From: GCA-2726865 sp050053595
Lineage (GTDB): Archaea > Thermoproteota > Bathyarchaeia > TCS64
DNA length: 5,917 bases
Reading direction: 5' to 3'
Assembly: GCA_050053595.1 (NCBI GenBank)
Contig: JASFTK010000094.1
Location: forward strand, 1-5,917
Shown piece after piece: positions 1 to 3,902 of this stretch; within the stretch, counting starts at the first letter, position 1; every line of letters starts with the position of its first letter. A program made the translations under genes and the position numbers. The notes under the pieces are model-generated. The model was not told the DNA's origin and did not search any database. It worked only from the letters and a program-made list of their open reading frames with translations.

Positions 1-633
1 GCGGCTAGACAGGAGATCGTGAGACGCCACTTCAGATATCTCAGAGAGTTCGTTGAAGGGAACACCACCTACACGACCATAGAACGGATGGAGAGGATCA
101 TGGAGAAGGTCGGGGTCACCCCCCAAGACCGGGCAGTGGTCCTGCCAGCACGAGAGGCCGCTGAAGACGCCAAGAATAGGGCTGGAGAGGGCAAGGGTTA
201 CAAGGGGATATTCTCGGGGGCTGCCATCGAGATCCTGGAAACGAGGGGAGAGCCCCTTATTGTCCAGGGTAAGAACTCCTCACTCCTCCATGCTGAGACC
301 GCTGCCATCCTCAACGCCGCCAAGATCCTCGCGGGGATCCCAGACGAGATCGAAGTCATCTCAAGAGAGGTAATCGAGAGCATCATGGAGCTGAAAGAGG
401 CCATGGGTCAGAACCACCTCTCTCTCAACGTTAGAGAGGCCTTGGACGCCCTCGCCGCAAGCGCCGTCTCGGACTCCAAAGCCAAGAGGTGCATGGATTC
501 ATTGGGGAGGCTCAGGAGTTGCGAGATGCACTCGACCCACCTCATGGAGAGCGGCGACGAGACCCCGCTGAAACAGCTGGGACTGTATATCACCACCGAC
601 GCGAAGCTTCATCTCCCAAACAACTATCTGTAG
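1..633 (+). CDS. DUF1846 / UPF0371 family protein, C-terminal part (5' end outside the window)
   Basis: The frame is open from base 1 to the TAG at 631-633, so the GTG at 19 is probably internal. The 210 visible residues match my memory of the last two-fifths of UPF0371 proteins (about 495 aa in streptococci). They start at the segment reading RQEIVRRHF, followed by the VTPQDR motif, the ILNAAKILAGIPDEIEVIS segment, and the CEMHSTHL motif near the end (family form CE-M/V-H-S-T). About 290-300 N-terminal residues are missing, including a glycine-rich GPGSGK-like loop known from family members. I know of no established biochemical function for this family, so none is assigned. The family is best known from Firmicutes and Actinobacteria; presence in an archaeon would suggest patchy inheritance or transfer, but that depends on my host guess. 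No clear terminator follows. Family call is confident; function unknown. Confidence 0.88.
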   Translation, partial: AARQEIVRRHFRYLREFVEGNTTYTTIERMERIMEKVGVTPQDRAVVLPAREAAEDAKNRAGEGKGYKGIFSGAAIEILETRGEPLIVQGKNSSLLHAETAAILNAAKILAGIPDEIEVISREVIESIMELKEAMGQNHLSLNVREALDALAASAVSDSKAKRCMDSLGRLRSCEMHSTHLMESGDETPLKQLGLYITTDAKLHLPNNYL

Positions 634-736
634 CCAGCGAACTGCTGAACTCCAAATCATTGCTTTATGGGTCAGTCGCGACGATTGATTGTGGGCGGGG
701 GCCCGTATTAAACTCGATACAAAAGTAACCCCGGCT

Positions 737-778
737 GTTCTATTAATTAGAACGATAGCAGGGGGATTGTTCGAAACA
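737..778. repeat. Two inverted repeats upstream of the surface-protein gene
   Basis: Bases 737-753 form GTTCTA-ttaat-TAGAAC (6-base arms, perfect). Bases 768-778 form TGTT-cga-AACA (4-base arms). Both carry a GTTC half-site and sit just upstream of the likely promoter of the gene at 826. They could be operator sites for a dimeric regulator or a weak stem in the trailer of the preceding gene. The sequence does not decide between these. Confidence 0.35.
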
Positions 779-792
779 GTGGTATTATACTG
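772..792 (+). promoter_or_regulatory. Possible archaeal promoter (BRE-like CGAAA plus TATTATAC)
   Basis: CGAAA at 772-776 is followed by the TATA-like element TATTATAC at 783-790. A start site about 26 bases downstream would fall near 813, just before the ribosome-binding site of the gene at 826, giving a leader of about 12 bases. The BRE-to-TATA gap is wider than usual, so this is tentative. Confidence 0.3.
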
Positions 793-813
793 AACGCCCG
801 CGTCTTATGGATC

Positions 814-818
814 GAGGT
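814..818 (+). promoter_or_regulatory. Ribosome-binding site GAGGT for the GTG start at 826
   Basis: GAGGT lies 7 bases before the GTG. An in-frame TAA at 820-822 excludes any start further upstream, and the next in-frame Met lies inside the membrane segment. Together these fix the start at 826. Confidence 0.65.
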
Positions 819-825
819 ATAAAAA

Positions 826-1551
826 GTGAATATCAAGGTGAGCCTTGTGTTGGTCCTGATCCTAGCAGGCGCCTTCTCAATCTATTTCATGTGGCAGAGG
901 CCTGAGGAGCCCCTCACAGAGGAGGAGGCTGCTGTCCAGGGGGCTATCAACTTCATCAAGAACGCCCCAACTTTCAGCTATGACGGTATCGAAGGGAGCC
1001 TAGAGCATATCGAGACGAGGATCTTGGAGAGTTACCCGGTCCAGTACATCGTCTTGTTAACCTTCGAATCAAGCCACGCTGGTTACGGCGATAGATCTGA
1101 CCAGATTGTCGCTCAGGTGATAACCCCCCACAATGCAACGGTTAAAGTCGTGGAGGGTGAGGTCGTCCAAGCGGTCCTCGATGATGCCTGGGACGAGCTC
1201 ATTCAAGAAGAGATCGAGGAGGAGGACGGCGACTCCGAGACCACGGTACAATCCCCTGAATGGGGCCGGGATACTGCAATTGCTTATATAACCGAGACCC
1301 ACGAGGAGCTCCTAAGCCTGGATGTCCCTACATCATGGGAGAGGATAGATCGGACTCCTGAGGGGTTGGTCGGCTCAGCCAAGCTTGAGTTCTCAGTTGA
1401 GGGATGGACGGTCAATGTGAGCTGGATGGTTGTCCGAGTCCCATCGTACACCATCAAGATCGAGCACATAGGCGAGAAAAGTTTCACTTGGGAGGGTGTG
1501 GTCGATCAGGATGGCTCCGTGGAAGAGGTCGAGTTCCACCTCTCAACATAG
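826..1551 (+). CDS. Membrane-anchored extracytoplasmic two-domain protein, function unknown
   Basis: This is a 241-aa protein starting at GTG. Residues 4-22 are an uncleaved-looking hydrophobic anchor with no lipobox cysteine; the rest should be outside the cell. Domain 1 (about 33-125) contains HAGYGDR at 84-90, then AQVITPHNATVKVVEGEV. Domain 2 (about 148-238) contains TPEGLVGS at 177-184 and ends in a W-E-G-V-V-D strand. A very acidic linker (about 126-138, EEIEEEDGD) joins them. From memory, both motif sets recur, alone or paired, in secreted proteins of methanogens and Bathyarchaeia. In versions of domain 1 that I recall, the strand before HAGYGDR carries a C-x-x-C pair; this protein has no cysteine at all. 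No enzymatic residues are evident, so a binding or structural surface role is possible but unproven. It converges on the VOC gene with a 49-base gap. Confidence 0.85.
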   Translation: MNIKVSLVLVLILAGAFSIYFMWQRPEEPLTEEEAAVQGAINFIKNAPTFSYDGIEGSLEHIETRILESYPVQYIVLLTFESSHAGYGDRSDQIVAQVITPHNATVKVVEGEVVQAVLDDAWDELIQEEIEEEDGDSETTVQSPEWGRDTAIAYITETHEELLSLDVPTSWERIDRTPEGLVGSAKLEFSVEGWTVNVSWMVVRVPSYTIKIEHIGEKSFTWEGVVDQDGSVEEVEFHLST

Positions 1552-1589
1552 ACTCCATCCATTTCGCACTCGATAAAGTCCATTTAGAA

Positions 1590-1599
1590 CCTGTACAGG
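1590..1599. repeat. Perfect 10-base palindrome in the convergent gap
   Basis: CCTGTACAGG sits one base beyond the end of the VOC gene (stop at 1603-1601) and 38 bases beyond the end of the surface-protein gene. It has no loop and no following T-run, so it is a poor terminator. It is listed only because it is the sole structured element in the 49-base convergent gap. Confidence 0.3.
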
Positions 1600-1600
1600 C

Positions 1601-1965
1601 TCAGTGTCCATAGGACTTCTCAATGAACTCGAGTACCTCCACCACATACCCTTCTGGATCTTTGAACAACATGGTCTTCATCTTTAGATAGGAGGCCTCC
1701 CTGGGAGCCTGGTCTAACTTGACCCCGTTCTTTAACAGATGTCTTTGCCAATCCTTTATGTCGTTAACTATGAAGGTGAGCATTACCGACTTTTCGTCAG
1801 AGGTTTTCAGATATCCCCGGGCGCTGTCAACCAGCCCCAATGTGTGTTCTCAGATACCTTATAGACCTTGGCGAACCCTACGTCGATGACCTTCCTGAAA
1901 CCCATGACCCCACTGTAAAATCTCTCAGCTGCTTCTAGATCGTTATAATAGGTGAAGGTGATCAT
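1601..1965 (-). pseudogene. VOC / glyoxalase-fold protein split by a single-base frameshift
   Basis: Two overlapping - strand frames together make one VOC-superfamily protein. The upstream frame starts at the ATG at 1965 (MITFTYYNDLEAAERFY, the usual first strand and helix) and runs into a premature TGA just past 1810. The downstream frame resumes as GLVDSARGYL and ends with the family-typical DPEGYVVEVLEF. Adding one G to the run of four at 1835-1838 (CCCC on the + strand) restores T-H-W-G-L-V-D and gives about 121 aa, a normal single-unit VOC length. VOC proteins act in metal-dependent isomerisation, dioxygenation or antibiotic binding; the substrate cannot be told here. Either the gene is newly broken, or the base was lost in sequencing, or a slippage-prone tract is used. 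Both halves keep intact codons and motifs, which favours an error or a very recent change. Further upstream the first frame has no convincing homology, so I chose 1965. Confidence 0.85.
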
Positions 1966-1999
1966 GCCCTGTATATCATTTAACTCCAAAGCTATCGTC

Positions 2000-2034
2000 A
2001 CCAATTGTCGGTTGGTAGAGATAACGATTGTTAT
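2000..2034. repeat. Two adjacent inverted repeats upstream of the VOC gene
   Basis: ACCAA/TTGGT arms lie at 2000-2004 and 2012-2016. ATAAC-gatt-GTTAT lies at 2021-2034, with one more GTTAT immediately after. They sit 35-70 bases before the VOC start, where an archaeal promoter and operator would be expected. The arms are only 5 bases, so chance is a real alternative. Confidence 0.25.
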
Positions 2035-2215
2035 GTTATGGAACGGACCCCCCACATACTCTTCTAACTCTCAACCGATATGGCGAAGTGATCTCCCCTT
2101 CATCCACCCCCCACCCTCTTATGGTGAGGGACCGCATTATCCCTGGTCTTGATCCGAGGAATCCTAAGGGAGCACTGAAGGTTCAGGCTAATAGCGAATC
2201 GTTACTGCTGTTCTG

Positions 2216-2225
2216 TATAAAAAAG
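2216..2225 (-). terminator. U-rich tract after the tautomerase gene
   Basis: Four bases after the TAA of the tautomerase gene, the - strand reads TTTTTTATA (A-run at 2219-2224 on the + strand). Archaeal RNA polymerase can terminate at such T-tracts without a hairpin. The position fits termination of the tautomerase transcript before the 263-base gap. Confidence 0.35.
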
Positions 2226-2228
2226 GGT

Positions 2229-2408
2229 TTAGGAGTAGGCTTTTCCGCCTCTACCCCAGGAAGCCTTGTCGATGTCTTGGATGATGACCGTCACGACATC
2301 CGGGGAGCAACCACACCCTTCGCTGACTGCCTTGGTCACCAACTCGATGGTCTTAGCCTTGGTTGCATCGTCCCTGCCTTTGAACCATTTAATCTGTACT
2401 AGCGGCAT
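2229..2408 (-). CDS. 4-oxalocrotonate tautomerase-like (tautomerase superfamily) protein
   Basis: This is a 59-codon protein; removal of Met leaves a 58-residue chain starting PLVQIKWFKGR. The ATG at 2408 is chosen over a GTG nine bases upstream because this family needs an N-terminal proline as its general base, and because GGTG lies 7 bases before it. Alignment without gaps to Pseudomonas 4-OT keeps Pro1, Gly10, Arg11, the I-I-x-D/E strand at 41-44 and Gly51/Gly53-Gly54. Position 39, Arg in 4-OT, is Thr, and Phe50 is Trp; the W-G-x-G-G form is common among 4-OT-like homologues. A C-G-C motif lies at 31-33. Members form small-subunit hexamers or dimers in the cytoplasm and tautomerise 2-hydroxymuconate or other enols. 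With Arg39 gone the true substrate is unclear. No aromatic-degradation genes are nearby. Confidence 0.9.
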   Translation of the reverse strand: MPLVQIKWFKGRDDATKAKTIELVTKAVSEGCGCSPDVVTVIIQDIDKASWGRGGKAYS

Positions 2409-2415
2409 TTTAGAC

Positions 2416-2443
2416 ACCCATCAATAGTATACCTTTGATTTAA
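2416..2443 (-). promoter_or_regulatory. Tautomerase upstream region: TATA-like CTTAAAT and GGTG ribosome-binding site
   Basis: On the - strand, GGTG at 2419-2416 lies 7 bases before the ATG at 2408. A TATA-like CTTAAATC around 2436-2443, preceded by an A-rich GAAACA, would place transcription start near 2414, giving a very short leader. The ribosome-binding site decides the start; the promoter is tentative. Confidence 0.35.
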
Positions 2444-2511
2444 GATGTTTCTTGTACCTCCTTAAAATCGATGGACTATAAAGAGGCTTATTTTGTGAGG
2501 TTGCTAGGCAT

Positions 2512-2540
2512 ACCATCCTGATGAGCGACGAGGGGATGGT
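2512..2540. repeat. 7-base inverted repeat just past the small membrane-protein gene
   Basis: ACCATCC at 2512-2518 pairs perfectly with GGATGGT at 2534-2540 across a 15-base loop. On the - strand the stem begins 7 bases after the TAA at 2550-2548. No T-run follows, so it is more likely a 3'-end stem protecting the transcript, or chance, than an intrinsic terminator. Confidence 0.35.
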
Positions 2541-2547
2541 CAGGGTA

Positions 2548-3006
2548 TTACGAACCTGTAAGAATATTTTTTCGTACTCTACCAATAGGGACTTTTCTGC
2601 TTCTATACAGGTACCCGATCACTGTTCCCAACGAGATTAAGATGCCAAGCCCCAAAGCTAAAACCATCGAGATCGGGCTGGGTTTCTCGGAATCGAGAGC
2701 ACCCCTTCCCATAAAATCCTTGTATGAAGTAGTGATATCCCACCTCGCTGTGTCAGTGATGTTGGTGTAGTGGATAGCAGAGTCCTCTCTCCAGAATACC
2801 CAGAGCACCCCTCTCCTATCGAAGTAACTCACTACCTCGGGGAACTCCCCCCCGCTGATCTCTGGAGGGGCCTCCTCCCTGTATGCTCCGGGATCCCCGA
2901 CCACATGATCGGTGTACCCTGCGAATGCTGAGATCAGTGAGATCAATACTAGGATCGCAGAGGTCTCCTTTCTCATCCTCATGTTGCTGAGCGGTTCCAA
3001 GGTCAT
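2548..3006 (-). CDS. Small exported protein with signal peptide, one blade-like segment and a C-terminal membrane anchor
   Basis: From the ATG at 3006 this is 152 aa. The start is set by GGTGA at 3015-3011, four bases upstream; ATGs at 2982 and 2976 lack such a site but would give a more standard signal peptide. Residues 12-30, after M-R-M-R-K, form a signal peptide core. Residues 31-111 should be extracytoplasmic, residues 112-134 form a membrane helix, and the tail (135-152) is rich in Arg/Lys, which predicts it stays inside: a type I topology. The segment at about 56-92 (GVLWVFWREDSAIHYTN, then T-A-R-W-D) resembles one blade of a BNR/sialidase-type beta-propeller. One blade cannot close a propeller, so this may be a remnant of a larger protein, an oligomer-forming unit, or a resemblance only. 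I do not recognise a named family. It lies 67 bases after the DUF1614 gene and could be cotranscribed with it. Confidence 0.75.
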   Translation of the reverse strand: MTLEPLSNMRMRKETSAILVLISLISAFAGYTDHVVGDPGAYREEAPPEISGGEFPEVVSYFDRRGVLWVFWREDSAIHYTNITDTARWDITTSYKDFMGRGALDSEKPSPISMVLALGLGILISLGTVIGYLYRSRKVPIGRVRKNILTGS

Positions 3007-3010
3007 TATC

Positions 3011-3017
3011 TCACCCC
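3011..3017 (-). promoter_or_regulatory. Ribosome-binding site deciding the start at 3006
   Basis: GGGGTGA on the - strand, with GGTGA matching the archaeal 16S tail, ends four bases before the ATG at 3006. This favours 3006 over the upstream in-frame start at 3036 and the downstream ATGs. Confidence 0.6.
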
Positions 3018-3073
3018 TTCCTATAAATGTGCACAATCCACCCTTGGAGAACCACGGCTAAGGAGCTGACTCC

Positions 3074-3817
3074 CTATATCACCAACATTACCAGGAAGAC
3101 TGAGACCAAACCTGTGATGTAGATACCGTCGAAAGTCCCCGCACCCCCAATGCTAACTACCGGCGCCCCCAGCTCAGGGAGATTCCCCAAATTCATCAGG
3201 TCAGCCCCGATGAGGGTCCCAAGGGTCCCACCAATATACGCCACCTGGGTGGGGCAGGAGAGGGGGCTCACCCAGTTCACAAGGAAGACTATGATAGCCG
3301 TGGTCAGAGGGGGACCGAAGGCTGGTGTGGCGATCCCCAACCCGGGGACCAGTCTCGAGTTCCTGTGGGTCAACACGGCTACCACCAGGAGGACTACCAG
3401 AGTCCTGGTGTAAGTCGAGATGATGTTTGGGGAGGATGTGGGTATAGACCAGAGGAGGAGGTAGATGGATATAAGCACCGGGACGACAGCGCCCCCCAAG
3501 TTGATGGTGACCAAGGTCCTCCTCACCCCAGTTACCACCCGGGGGATCCGCCATTTAACAAAGAAGAACTTTACCTCTCTGTGGGTCACAACAGGGACTT
3601 TCGACTCAACGGTTGTGAAGGGGATGTTGACCGTGCTCCCTACGAGACTGACGACCAGGATAAATCCGAAAGCCTCAGGTGGTAGTCCTACGCCCCTTAC
3701 CAAGAGATCCCTCAACGAAGATGTGGCGGCGATGAACGTGAGGGTGAAGAGAATCCCCAGCAGGGCGAAGTAGATGAGTGAGAAAGGCCTGAAAACGACT
3801 CTCCTACGCCTCGTCAA
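3074..3817 (-). CDS. DUF1614 family polytopic membrane protein
   Basis: This is a 247-aa protein, the family's usual size, with about six or seven hydrophobic segments: roughly 11-31, 44-66, 104-123, 135-150, 163-182, 190-207 and 231-247. The family signatures are all present: VNIPF at 63-67, INLGGAVVPV at 105-114, PGLGIATPAFGPP at 158-170, GGTLGTLIGADLMNL at 196-210, and SIGGAGTFDGIYITG at 222-236. A basic cluster, R-R-R-R at 3-6, predicts an inside N terminus. Asp206 and Asp230 sit in or beside predicted membrane segments and are conserved in the relatives I recall. The function of DUF1614 is unknown to me; it is widespread in archaea and some bacteria. The start is TTG, with no in-frame Met until residue 244, supported by GGTGATC three bases upstream. 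It lies 84 bases after nrdD on the same strand. The family call is strong; the role is open. Confidence 0.9.
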   Translation of the reverse strand: MTRRRRVVFRPFSLIYFALLGILFTLTFIAATSSLRDLLVRGVGLPPEAFGFILVVSLVGSTVNIPFTTVESKVPVVTHREVKFFFVKWRIPRVVTGVRRTLVTINLGGAVVPVLISIYLLLWSIPTSSPNIISTYTRTLVVLLVVAVLTHRNSRLVPGLGIATPAFGPPLTTAIIVFLVNWVSPLSCPTQVAYIGGTLGTLIGADLMNLGNLPELGAPVVSIGGAGTFDGIYITGLVSVFLVMLVI

Positions 3818-3820
3818 CTA

Positions 3821-3827
3821 GATCACC
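3821..3827 (-). promoter_or_regulatory. Strong ribosome-binding site for a TTG start
   Basis: GGTGATC is a seven-base match to the complement of the archaeal 16S 3' end and ends three bases before the TTG at 3817. It decides this start, since no ATG or GTG alternative exists near the N terminus. Confidence 0.65.
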
Positions 3828-3839
3828 CGCCTTGGAACT

Positions 3840-3902
3840 AGATCCTTAGGATCTTTTTCAGGATTACCCCTGAAATGAGTTGAGAGAAATTCGGGGATCC
3901 CC
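3840..3902. repeat. Three consecutive palindromes in the nrdD-DUF1614 gap
   Basis: AGATCCT-t-AGGATCT lies at 3840-3854, with T3847 at the centre. TTTCAGG-attacc-CCTGAAA lies at 3856-3875 (7-base arms, 6-base loop). GGGGATCCCC lies at 3893-3902 and touches the nrdD stop codon (TAG, 3904-3902). All are perfect. A 9-base direct repeat, AACTAGATC, also occurs at 3816-3824 and 3836-3844; the first copy overlaps the ribosome-binding site and TTG start of the DUF1614 gene. On the + strand the first palindrome is followed by TTTTT at 3854-3858. Possible roles are an RNA structure separating the two genes, an operator, or a small repeat element. Confidence 0.6.

Noticed and set aside
2112..2128. CCCTC-ttatggt-GAGGG stem as a terminator of the tautomerase transcript
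   Set aside because: It has only five base pairs, no following T-run, and lies about 100 bases past the stop, after a better U-rich tract.
2028..2402. 124-codon open frame on the + strand
   Set aside because: Its second half is antisense to the tautomerase gene, it has no ribosome-binding site, and its sequence is low-complexity without recognisable motifs.
2512..2540. Hammerhead-ribozyme-like CTGATGAG inside a stem-loop
   Set aside because: The CUGAUGA core is present, but the required GAAA after a second stem is missing, and no third stem with a cleavage triplet can be drawn.
3021..3030. TATA-like CATTTATAGG upstream of the small membrane-protein gene
   Set aside because: A start site 25 bases downstream would fall after the ATG at 3006, which has the strong ribosome-binding site; it would only work if translation began at 2982 or 2976.
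3150..3773. Several long + strand frames and a - strand frame across the DUF1614 gene
   Set aside because: All are shadows of the DUF1614 gene; they lack hydrophobic or domain signatures and ribosome-binding sites.
3840..3858. Hairpin plus T5 resembling a + strand intrinsic terminator
   Set aside because: No + strand gene precedes it; the nearest, ending at 1551, is over 2 kb away. It is recorded as a palindrome instead.
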